DNA of 64,000 nt, from the NCBI RefSeq assembly GCF_020171465.1, contig NZ_JAIUZR010000005.1:310001-374000 (forward strand). The letters are read 5' to 3'. Positions 9,320 through 16,430 of this stretch are shown here, in pieces. This DNA is from Lutimonas saemankumensis (lineage in GTDB: Bacteria; Bacteroidota; Bacteroidia; Flavobacteriales; Flavobacteriaceae). The translations under genes were made by a program, and so were the position numbers. Positions within the stretch are counted from its first letter, which is position 1. Every line of letters starts with the position of its first letter. The notes under the pieces were generated by a model, which saw only the letters and a list, made by a program, of their open reading frames with translations, was not told the DNA's origin and made no database searches.

Positions 9320-10288
9320 TTATTTAAGCTCAATGGTTTTTAATATGGCCTCGAGTTCAAAAACCACATCTCTTTTTTTCGAACCAGGAGAATAGCTGAA
9401 CCCTTCTACCACAATAAGCCGGTCATTTTCCTCGTCTTCGATCGTGTAACTGATAAATGGGCCTCCCATATAATCACCTTCTACAAACCAGAGACCCCTC
9501 GATTCAAGTGATTTAAAATTGTTGAATTCAACGGTTTCTGTTACGGGTTTAAATTGTGGTTCAGTTCTCATATAGGTGTTTTCAAACTGGCCGGGTATAT
9601 AGTTTTTACCTATTGAATCCCTGAAGGAAACAAGTGATTCCTCAGAAAACGACTCCTCAATAAAAGGAATTTCATAGGCAATTATGTTGAGCAATCCTCT
9701 TTCAAAGGTATTTCTGTACCAAAGAAATTGCCCGGAGTCCTCTACCTGTTTATATTCAAAGGGGATCTTCATTCTGATTCCCAAAGCATTCAGCGTTTCT
9801 ATTTCCTCAGGATTATGGAAATCTTTAGTAACTTTTTTTTGATAAAGAGCAAGATCGTTTTTCTTGAATATACCGATGATATCATCTTCATGAGATCGGA
9901 TGTTTTGGATTAGTTCTTCCTTATCTTTCCCTAATATGGTCAAAGTTGTCTGAGGACTGGCATAAACATCATGATTGGTATAGAAATTTTCTTCCTTGTC
10001 AAGTCCTACAAACAAGATGTTTCTGTTTCTCTTGAAAAGACTGTTAAAAGTAACCGGATCTACCTGATTGATGGAGAACTGATTTTCTTCCTGAGGTAAT
10101 CCCAGGACGGGCTGCCCAATGATCTTTTTTAGTTCATCACCAATTTTTCCATCCCAGTCTTCATTGTTCATGACAATGAGAACGTGATTGATTCTGCCTG
10201 TTGATGAGACAAGAGTAACTTTGTCACTTTTCTCACAGGAGATCATTACGCCCAGTATCAATAGAAACAGGGTAATTCTTTTTAACAT
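9320..10288 (-). CDS. DUF4837 family lipoprotein
   Basis: This 322-residue protein is of a Bacteroidota family without an assigned function. It begins with a lipoprotein signal (MLKRITLFLLILGVMISC, Cys18). Recognisable features are GRINHVLIVMNNEDWDG and the C-terminal segment GPFISYTIEDEENDRLIVVEGF. It lies 40 nt downstream of a lytic transglycosylase gene on the same strand, so it is probably the last gene of that envelope operon. It converges with apbE, with only 29 nt between the two stop codons. Confidence 0.85.
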   Translation of the reverse strand: MLKRITLFLLILGVMISCEKSDKVTLVSSTGRINHVLIVMNNEDWDGKIGDELKKIIGQPVLGLPQEENQFSINQVDPVTFNSLFKRNRNILFVGLDKEENFYTNHDVYASPQTTLTILGKDKEELIQNIRSHEDDIIGIFKKNDLALYQKKVTKDFHNPEEIETLNALGIRMKIPFEYKQVEDSGQFLWYRNTFERGLLNIIAYEIPFIEESFSEESLVSFRDSIGKNYIPGQFENTYMRTEPQFKPVTETVEFNNFKSLESRGLWFVEGDYMGGPFISYTIEDEENDRLIVVEGFSYSPGSKKRDVVFELEAILKTIELK

Positions 10289-10328
10289 TTTCAGGTTTTT
10301 TTGAGAGAACCGGCAATCAAAACAAGAT

Positions 10329-11963
10329 TTAATAAATTTTGAGCTTGGTTCCTGGTTTCAGACTTTTGCTACTCCAAATATTGTTCCATTCTTTCAATTG
10401 AGCGACAGAAACTTTCGGATATTTTTGAGAGATCAGCCAAAGTGAATCTCCTTTTTGTACCACATAGGTTGAATATTCACCCTTAGGTGGGGTCTTTTGA
10501 GAAGATACCTTTTTTGTCGAAGAAGTAGTATTTACCGAAGCGACAGGCCTCCTAGGATATATTGTAAGACGTTGACCAACTCTAAGGTTATCACTTTTAA
10601 GACCGTTCCATCTCTTAATACTGCTTACTGAAACCCCATACCGGTTTGCGATCTTACCCAGGTAATCTCCGCTTCTGACGCGGTACCTTATTCGGTCATT
10701 GGCTTCAAAATATTTGGGTAAAGGTTTTTCTCGTTTTGCATCTTCCTGCTCCGCATAAGCATAAATCTCAGCCTCGTTAGAGACAAAACTGCCCGTTGCA
10801 AATTTAGGAAGTGTAAGCGTGTAATCACGATCTTTTATAACCGGAATTATTTTTAACTTGTACTGTGGGTTAAGAAATGTTAGCAGTTCCATATCTGTTC
10901 CAAGTACCTTGTTCACCTGGTCAAAAGTAATTTGCCTTTTTACCACCACCGTGTCAGTTTCAAAAGTATGAAGGACCTCATTTTTTGCATATAACTGATG
11001 TTCTTCTGCATATTCAAAAATATAATAGGTAGCGTAAAATGCCGGCAAATAACCCGCGGTTTCTCTTGGTAAATAATGACGAATGTTCCAATAGTTCTTT
11101 TGACCTCCGGACCTGCGTATCGCCTTGTTTACATTTCCAGGGCCCGAGTTGTAAGCAGCAAGTGCAAGATCCCAGTCATTGAAAATACCGTGAAGTTTTG
11201 TCAGGTACTTACATGCGGCTTCGGTTGCTTTAATAGGGTCACATCGCTCATCTACATAAGAACTGACCTTCAAATCGTACTCTCTTCCTGTTCCGTACAT
11301 AAATTGCCACAATCCCTTGGCACCAACTCTTGAAGTTGCATTCGCTCTTAAAGCAGATTCAACGATTGCCAGATATTTTAATTCCATTGGGATATTGTAT
11401 TTCGCCAGATGTTCTTCAAACATGGGGAAATAATATTTGGCTTTACCCATTAAATTGGCAAGGGTTTCCTGCCTGTTTTTTAAATAATGTTTAATTATTT
11501 TTTCAAGTGACGGATTGTATTCAAAATTAAAAGGTGTCTGGCTATCCAGGTAGGCGATCCTTTCTTTTAATTGTTCGGTTGTAAAATTTTCAATAACTAC
11601 TTTTCCTGCCGTGTCCTCAGGTTTGATGATCAGGCTGCTGTCTATCACGTTGTTTCTCCATGATTCAAGCCATTTTTTATCAAAATCTGTAGCTTCGGCA
11701 TGATCGATTAATGCCACCACCCTGCCTTCAATAAGTGTAGTGTCGATTTTTATCGTGTCAATTGCATTGAGAACCGCCAGCTCTGATAACCCATGAATTG
11801 AATCAGTTGCATCGAGCTCTCTGATATTGCTTGCAACATCCTCTTTCATATCAGTTGCAGATTCCAGGTTTGAAGAAGATAAAGAATCATCTGTTTCCTG
11901 TCCAAAGAACGGAACAGTAAAAAAGCAAAAGGTCAAAATAAGATAGAATCGCGTCATTTTCAT
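10329..11963 (-). CDS. Lytic transglycosylase with two LysM repeats (MltD-like), copy 1
   Basis: The enzyme is predicted to cleave peptidoglycan glycan strands in the periplasm. The start at 11963 is preferred because it puts a signal peptide at the N-terminus (MKMTRFYLILTFCFF, cut near FFGQ); an upstream ATG at 12017 gives an 18-residue polar extension. An acidic low-complexity region is followed by the SLT domain (about 187-292) with catalytic Glu202 in AIVESAL, then GAKGLWQFMYGTG and LALAAYNSGPGNV. Two LysM domains lie at about 429-472 and 500-544. It is a paralogue of the next gene upstream and probably in the same operon. Confidence 0.92.
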   Translation of the reverse strand: MKMTRFYLILTFCFFTVPFFGQETDDSLSSSNLESATDMKEDVASNIRELDATDSIHGLSELAVLNAIDTIKIDTTLIEGRVVALIDHAEATDFDKKWLESWRNNVIDSSLIIKPEDTAGKVVIENFTTEQLKERIAYLDSQTPFNFEYNPSLEKIIKHYLKNRQETLANLMGKAKYYFPMFEEHLAKYNIPMELKYLAIVESALRANATSRVGAKGLWQFMYGTGREYDLKVSSYVDERCDPIKATEAACKYLTKLHGIFNDWDLALAAYNSGPGNVNKAIRRSGGQKNYWNIRHYLPRETAGYLPAFYATYYIFEYAEEHQLYAKNEVLHTFETDTVVVKRQITFDQVNKVLGTDMELLTFLNPQYKLKIIPVIKDRDYTLTLPKFATGSFVSNEAEIYAYAEQEDAKREKPLPKYFEANDRIRYRVRSGDYLGKIANRYGVSVSSIKRWNGLKSDNLRVGQRLTIYPRRPVASVNTTSSTKKVSSQKTPPKGEYSTYVVQKGDSLWLISQKYPKVSVAQLKEWNNIWSSKSLKPGTKLKIY

Positions 11964-12069
11964 CAGAACATTGTTATTGTCAGTGGGCTCGCTATAAAAA
12001 CGGTAAAAATAGGACAAAATTTTATTTCACCAATTTTTTTTCAGGTATCATGAAGGATTTGGGAAAATC

Positions 12070-13575
12070 TTAAGATTTGTTTCCATGATCAATTTGAGGT
12101 GCTGCATCTTTGGTTCTTATTTTTAATTCGGTTCCTGGTTTTAAATAATTTACATTTTCCAGACCATTCAAAGTTCTAAGCTCTGAAATAGATATATTCC
12201 CAAATTTTCTGGAAATTTTAAACAGTGTATCCCCAAACCCTACTCTATAAATCTGGTAATTGGTATTATTTATATTTTTCTTTTTATTCACTCCCGGCTC
12301 TGTACTCTTTTTCTTATCTGTAACAACAAGCCTCTGGCCGGAAATTAAAAAATTACTATCGAGTCCGTTCCAGGTTTTTAGTTTTTCAAGACTGATATTA
12401 TGTTTTATTGCAATACGGTTTAAATTGTCGCCTGGCTGAACGATATAACTGTTCATCTGGGTTATGGCAATGGATTCCCCTGGTTTTGGATTCATTTCAA
12501 CACCTGAATGAGCTAAGTAGATGTCCTTTTCTGCCTCCAAAAATTGTTGCAGGTATTTGACGGGTAAGGTGAGATACATTGTATGGCCCGGAATATCCGG
12601 GATAATGTCTTTTTTGTAAGAAGGATTAGAAGATCTTAAAGTTTGGATAGGGATCCCTGCAAATTTTTTTATCATCTCAAAATTTAGAGAACCCTTGATC
12701 TGAACGGTATCAGTATGTTGGTATACAGTTTCTTTTGATTGGGGTTTTAAATTGTGAAAATCGGCATGTGTAAAGAGGTACATTGTTGCATAAAATGCGG
12801 GAACATAACTACTGGTTTCTTTGGGTAGAAAATGCCTTAATTCCCAATAATTCTTTGTGCCACCAGCCCTTTTTATTGCTTTTTTAACATTACCCGGCCC
12901 TGAATTATAGGCTGCGAGGGCAAGATCCCAGTCACCAAAGGTGTCGTAAAGAGACTTCAGATAAGAACAGGCAGCCCTTGTAGATTTTATCGGATCAAAG
13001 CGTTCATCCACAAACGAATCAATATACAGTCCATACTCGTTCCCTGTTCCATACATGAACTGCCAAAGCCCCTTGGCACCTGATGCGGAAACTGCAACCG
13101 GATTCAAGGCTGATTCAACAATTGCCAGGTATTTGAGTTCAAGTGGAAGATCATAACGGTCAAGATATTGTTCAAATAATGGAAAATAATAAGCAGATTT
13201 TTCGATAAGTCGGTTAAGATATTCACGTCGGTCTTTAAGGTATACTCTTATGAATCTTTCCAGGGTAGCACTATGGTAAACCTTGAAAGGAGTTGTTTTA
13301 TTAAGAACGGAAAGTTGTTCTTTTAAAGTCATGGAAGAGAACGTATCAATTTCTTCGGGTTTTGGGATCTCTCTGTGGTCTAACAGAAAAATATCGGGTT
13401 CCATAGAATTTGAGATTAAATCCAATGTTTGGAGGTTTGTCACATCCATCCATAGATCTAGTTTCGATTTTAAGCCTGAATTTTTACTCAGATCCCATTG
13501 GTTTTTTGGGATGCTGTTTTGGCCAATCAGTAGACATGGTAATAGAAAAAAGGTAAAGAATTGTAATTTTTTCAT
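12070..13575 (-). CDS. Lytic transglycosylase with two LysM repeats (MltD-like), copy 2
   Basis: This is a 501-residue paralogue of the 10329-11963 product with the same order of parts. A signal peptide (MKKLQFFTFFLLPCLLIG) is followed by an SLT domain with catalytic Glu154 in AIVESAL, then GAKGLWQFMYGTG and LALAAYNSGPGNV, and by two C-terminal LysM repeats (NSYIVQPGDNLNRIA and YRVGFGDTLFKIS). Outside the SLT core the copies have diverged, so the duplication is not recent. It starts 11 nt after the hydrolase gene ends, which suggests co-transcription. Confidence 0.92.
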   Translation of the reverse strand: MKKLQFFTFFLLPCLLIGQNSIPKNQWDLSKNSGLKSKLDLWMDVTNLQTLDLISNSMEPDIFLLDHREIPKPEEIDTFSSMTLKEQLSVLNKTTPFKVYHSATLERFIRVYLKDRREYLNRLIEKSAYYFPLFEQYLDRYDLPLELKYLAIVESALNPVAVSASGAKGLWQFMYGTGNEYGLYIDSFVDERFDPIKSTRAACSYLKSLYDTFGDWDLALAAYNSGPGNVKKAIKRAGGTKNYWELRHFLPKETSSYVPAFYATMYLFTHADFHNLKPQSKETVYQHTDTVQIKGSLNFEMIKKFAGIPIQTLRSSNPSYKKDIIPDIPGHTMYLTLPVKYLQQFLEAEKDIYLAHSGVEMNPKPGESIAITQMNSYIVQPGDNLNRIAIKHNISLEKLKTWNGLDSNFLISGQRLVVTDKKKSTEPGVNKKKNINNTNYQIYRVGFGDTLFKISRKFGNISISELRTLNGLENVNYLKPGTELKIRTKDAAPQIDHGNKS

Positions 13576-13586
13576 AGCGCAATTAA

Positions 13587-14420
13587 TTAGGTTTGTGTTT
13601 GTTCTTTAAGCCATTCCCTTATTCTCTCAAAAAGCTGATTTTTCTCTTTGTCGTGGTGAAGTTCATGATATCCGCCTTTTATGGGGTAAAATACCGCCTT
13701 TCCATTTGAGTTATAGGCAAAGGTTTGAGATGCCTTGCAGGATGTGATTCGATCAGAAGTTCCATGGACGATAAGCATAGGTACAGTTAAACCGGTGGCA
13801 TTTTCTATGGCCCATGAACCCGTTTCCATTAATCGAAGTGAATATCTTGTACTGACTTTGTCATGTACCAATGGATCTTTTTCATAAGCCTCAATTTCTT
13901 TGGGGTCTTTTGAAAGTGCGTCCAGTTCCAGATCATTCGGCATGGTGAGTGAAGGAAAGATCCGGTCCATTATTTTTCCAAAGCTCAGCTTCCATTTTGG
14001 TGGATCAAAAGCCAGTTGTAAAAAAGGGCTGGTTGCAATAGATCCTTTTAAGTTATGCCTTTTTCGCAAGGTGTAATTGATCACTACGTTACCACCCATG
14101 CTATGCCCGTACAGGAAGACAGGAAGGGAAGGATATGTTTTTTGAGCTTTTTCCAAAACCTTATCCAAAGCTTCTAACAAATAGCTGAACCCGGGATTAT
14201 CTCCTTTTTTACCTTCAGAAGTCCCATGTCCAAATTGATCATATGAAAAGACGGTATAGGATTCTTTGATCAACCATGGAACCACTGTTCTTTCGTATCG
14301 TTTCCCGTATTCACCCATCCCATGAACAATTACTATTACACCTTTGGCATCATCCGCCTCATAAGATTGGCCTTTTAAGGTATGGTTGGCTATTTGAAAT
14401 TCAAATCCTTTTGACAGCAT
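13587..14420 (-). CDS. Alpha/beta hydrolase, lysophospholipase / monoacylglycerol lipase type
   Basis: The protein resembles the serine aminopeptidase S33 / monoacylglycerol lipase group. The start at 14420 (277 residues) is chosen over an ATG at 14441 because a perfect -7 promoter box at 14439-14446 overlaps the upstream ATG. Visible parts are VHGMGEYGKRYE, FSYDQFGHGTSEG, the nucleophile elbow YGHSMGG (Ser107), LIVHGTSDRIT with the acid residue, and the C-terminal GGYHELHHD with the catalytic His. No signal peptide is seen, so it is probably cytoplasmic. The exact substrate cannot be told. It is the first gene of the envelope cluster. Confidence 0.85.
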   Translation of the reverse strand: MLSKGFEFQIANHTLKGQSYEADDAKGVIVIVHGMGEYGKRYERTVVPWLIKESYTVFSYDQFGHGTSEGKKGDNPGFSYLLEALDKVLEKAQKTYPSLPVFLYGHSMGGNVVINYTLRKRHNLKGSIATSPFLQLAFDPPKWKLSFGKIMDRIFPSLTMPNDLELDALSKDPKEIEAYEKDPLVHDKVSTRYSLRLMETGSWAIENATGLTVPMLIVHGTSDRITSCKASQTFAYNSNGKAVFYPIKGGYHELHHDKEKNQLFERIREWLKEQTQT

Positions 14421-14438
14421 GATGAAGGTGTATTTACT

Positions 14439-14446
14439 CAAAAATA
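14439..14446 (-). promoter_or_regulatory. Candidate -7 element for the hydrolase/transglycosylase cluster
   Basis: On the minus strand this reads TATTTTTG, an exact TAnnTTTG match. Transcription would start near 14432, which rules out the ATG at 14441 and supports the start at 14420. Confidence 0.5.
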
Positions 14447-14560
14447 ATTAAGCCCTGGATTGAAATTGCAAAATTGTTGAAAACTGATAAAAACTTGCGC
14501 GGTAAATAACTGATTTACAGGTTTTAATATTTTTTGGATGTCAATAGAATCCTATTTTAC

Positions 14561-14630
14561 CTCTGATTTTGAATCTAATTTAAAATTAATTGAAGCTTCT
14601 CAGAATCATTTTTTTAGATTAAAATCAGAG
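14561..14630. repeat. Long imperfect inverted repeat upstream of the sigma-like gene
   Basis: CTCTGATTTTGAATCTAA (14561-14578) is matched in reverse complement by TTAGATTAAAATCAGAG (14614-14630), with one bulged G. The arms are 35 nt apart. The right arm ends 20 nt before a near-consensus -7 box (TAACTTTA, 14651-14658), so it would cover the -33 region of that promoter. It may be a two-site operator or a cruciform; no U tract follows, so it is not a terminator. Confidence 0.7.
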
Positions 14631-14671
14631 TTAAATTCCTACATATTTTGTAACTTTAAGAGGACTACTAA

Positions 14672-15373
14672 ATGCCTTGGCTTATGACTTCAGTAAACAA
14701 TAATTCATCAGGAAATCCCGAAAAAAAGACCCTTACCATTGTTCATCTTTTACATCCATATGCGAAGCAACGGATTAGAGTGGGCGAAATATTGGGGATC
14801 TTTCCAAGAAACATGTACAAATCAAATGAAATCATTGATGAGGTTGTTTTGGAAACCTATGAAAAAGGACTGCACATGGAGAATCATATCGAAGAACTTC
14901 GACTGAGTATGTTTCAGATGCTCAATGACAGGTATCAGGGATTATTTCAAACGGAAGAATGGCATAAAGATGCAATAAGCACCAAGTATATTCTGGAGCA
15001 GGAATTAAAACAGCTTGAAGAAAATTTTACGACGGATGGAGGAAATGATCTGATTATGAATGAAGAGTTGGATGATATTTCCTATCATCAGGACGATTTG
15101 AAATCAAATGAACTTCCATATGACGATGCGGAGGAGGGAGTAAGAGCATTTTTAGGATTGGATAATGTTGAAAGCCATCCCGAATTTCATGACAGGAGTA
15201 ATTTGAGAAAAGTATATTATAAGCTACCGGTGCATACTTCGAATATTGTGGATCTGTATGTTCTTGGAAAGTTAAGTTATCATGAGATCGCATCCATTCT
15301 GAATATGGATGTTTCGGAAGTTAAAGAAATAGTCAATTTTGTAAGGGAAACAATTAAAAAACAACTTGATTAG
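14672..15373 (+). CDS. Divergent sigma-70-like / HTH protein
   Basis: I do not recognise the exact family of this 233-residue protein. Residues about 194-230 (LPVHTSNIVDLYVLGKLSYH, then EIASILNMDVSEVKEI) look like a sigma-70 region 4 helix-turn-helix. Residues about 24-65 (LLHPYAKQRIRVGEI, then IIDEVVLETYEKG) resemble a weak region 2. An acidic linker (about 105-155) separates the two. It could be a divergent sigma factor or a regulator derived from one. It stands alone between the envelope cluster and the arginine operon, behind the inverted repeat at 14561-14630. An alternative start is Met5 at 14684. Confidence 0.65.
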   Translation: MPWLMTSVNNNSSGNPEKKTLTIVHLLHPYAKQRIRVGEILGIFPRNMYKSNEIIDEVVLETYEKGLHMENHIEELRLSMFQMLNDRYQGLFQTEEWHKDAISTKYILEQELKQLEENFTTDGGNDLIMNEELDDISYHQDDLKSNELPYDDAEEGVRAFLGLDNVESHPEFHDRSNLRKVYYKLPVHTSNIVDLYVLGKLSYHEIASILNMDVSEVKEIVNFVRETIKKQLD

Positions 15374-15448
15374 TGATTGATTGTCAAAGATTCGTTCATT
15401 TGATTGAAAAATATTGAATTAATTCTTTTTCTGTTTGAAATTTAATTG

Positions 15449-15456
15449 TAATATTG
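15449..15456 (+). promoter_or_regulatory. Possible -7 element of the arginine/proline operon
   Basis: TAATATTG differs from TAnnTTTG at one base and is the best box in this region. It ends 4 nt before the GTG of the Arg-rich leader ORF, so if used, transcription would begin at or next to that GTG and the leader would be leaderless or nearly so. A promoter further upstream is equally possible. Confidence 0.3.
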
Positions 15457-15460
15457 CAGT

Positions 15461-15535
15461 GTGAATACGAAAAGACCATATTCTTCTACACGATTTGAAC
15501 GCCGCCGTCCCGCACGCCGCCCGCGTTCAATCTAA
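15461..15535 (+). CDS. Candidate arginine/proline-rich leader peptide
   Basis: A GTG-initiated ORF of 24 codons plus TAA lies about 220 nt upstream of the first gene of the arginine/proline operon. Arg occurs at positions 5, 11, 14, 15, 16, 19, 20 and 22, and Pro at 6, 17 and 21; the core reads FERRRPARRPR. Six of the eight Arg codons are CGC or CGT, and the block is strikingly GC-rich within AT-rich DNA. The Arg run lies inside a potential hairpin (TTGAACGC 15495-15502 with GCGTTCAA 15523-15530). The operon makes exactly these two amino acids. The start codon is uncertain, since an in-frame TAA at 15449 leaves no ATG. Confidence 0.7.
   Translation: MNTKRPYSSTRFERRRPARRPRSI
15495..15530 (+). 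promoter_or_regulatory. Hairpin enclosing the Arg codon run of the leader
   Basis: A perfect 8-bp stem TTGAACGC / GCGTTCAA encloses a 20-nt, C-rich loop that holds the codons for Arg14 to Pro21 of the leader. A ribosome paused on these codons would keep the stem open. What the freed arm would pair with instead is not clear. Confidence 0.55.
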
Positions 15536-15753
15536 TGGTATTAAAAATTTCAGTTCACATTTCAATAATTACACAATGCATTTTTTCAGGTTTTTTATTT
15601 CAACATTCATCTTTAAAGTATCAGTTTTAAAGAACTTTGTTTTTCCATTTCCCCTTAATCGCCGCCCGTAAGGGTATATTCTTGTATTAGGAGATAGGTG
15701 AGTCCATCTCTGTTTATCGCTCATTTTTTTCGAAATTTATTTAAGTCATCAGG
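15536..15753 (+). promoter_or_regulatory. Untranslated leader between leader peptide and first operon gene
   Basis: Besides the second short ORF, this stretch has an A/T hairpin TCTTTAAA / TTTAAAGA (15610-15617 with 15626-15633) followed by CTTTGTTTTT, which could act as a weak terminator. There is also a GAGAT / ATCTC stem near 15690-15710. A purine-rich AGGAG precedes a GTG near 15700, opening a 22-codon frame that ends inside the GNAT gene. None is a strong Rho-independent terminator. Confidence 0.45.
15576..15671 (+). other. Second short ORF in the operon leader, ending Arg-Arg-Pro-stop
   Basis: ATG at 15576 opens 31 codons, Phe-rich, ending CGC CGC CCG TAA. The nonamer CGCCGCCCG (15660-15668) also occurs in the first leader ORF (15515-15523), and both copies are read in frame as Arg-Arg-Pro. 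The copy here lies in the loop of a 6-bp hairpin CCCTTA / TAAGGG (15652-15657 with 15669-15674) whose right arm contains the stop codon. Translation is unproven; the Phe richness may only reflect T-rich DNA. Confidence 0.4.
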
Positions 15754-16383
15754 ATGGAAATTGTAATTGCATCACAGAAACATACAAAATACGCTCAAAT
15801 CATCAGTAAAACCATTGATAACTCTGCAAATCAAAGAGGAACTGGTATTGCTAAAAGAACGCCCGAGTATATTGAAGAGAAAATAAAAAACGGCAATGCT
15901 GTCATTGCACTTGAAGGTGAAAAGTTTGCCGGTTTTTGTTATATAGAAACCTTTGGGGGAAAGAATTTCGTAGTTCATTCAGGATTAATTGTACATCCTG
16001 ATTTTAGAAATCAGGGCCTGGCAAAAAAGATTAAGACCAAAGTTTTTAAATACTCGCAGGAGAAATTTCCCGATTCGAAAATATTTGGTATTACAACCGG
16101 ATTAGCGGTCATGAAGATAAACTATGACCTGGGTTATAAACCCGTCACGTTTTCTGAATTAACGGATGATCCTGAATTTTGGAAGGGCTGTCAGACTTGC
16201 AGAAACTATGATGTTTTACAACGTACCAACCAAAAGATGTGTCTTTGCACCGGTATGTTATATGACGGAAAGAAAAAGGTCAAAAAAGAGCATCCTTATA
16301 ATTCTAAAAGTTTAAGCAGGTTGAAAAGGATCAAGCAAAGCCTGTTCTTAAAAAAGAAAGAAAAGAATAAAAAAACAGATTAA
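15754..16383 (+). CDS. GNAT N-acyltransferase, probable glutamate N-acyltransferase of arginine synthesis
   Basis: This 209-residue protein has a GNAT fold: VIALEGEKFAGFCYIE, then the acyl-CoA loop VHPDFRNQGLAKKI (about 80-93), then FGITTGLAVMKINYDLGYKPV. As first gene of the arginine operon it is the natural candidate for the N-acetylglutamate or N-succinylglutamate synthase; no argJ or classical argA is present here. Behind the GNAT fold lies a Cys cluster (Cys146, Cys149, Cys163, Cys165) that could bind a metal, and then a strongly basic Lys-rich tail (about 172-208). The role is inferred from position and fold. argG follows after 47 nt. Confidence 0.75.
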   Translation: MEIVIASQKHTKYAQIISKTIDNSANQRGTGIAKRTPEYIEEKIKNGNAVIALEGEKFAGFCYIETFGGKNFVVHSGLIVHPDFRNQGLAKKIKTKVFKYSQEKFPDSKIFGITTGLAVMKINYDLGYKPVTFSELTDDPEFWKGCQTCRNYDVLQRTNQKMCLCTGMLYDGKKKVKKEHPYNSKSLSRLKRIKQSLFLKKKEKNKKTD

Positions 16384-16430
16384 TAAAATATTAGGTCCAG
16401 GTCATTTACCGGATAAAAAAATTATACATA

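Noticed and set aside
15690-15730. Possible Rho-independent terminator before the GNAT gene (GAGAT/ATCTC stem, then TTTTTTT)
   Set aside because: The T tract is 13 nt away from a 5-bp stem, too far and too weak for intrinsic termination.
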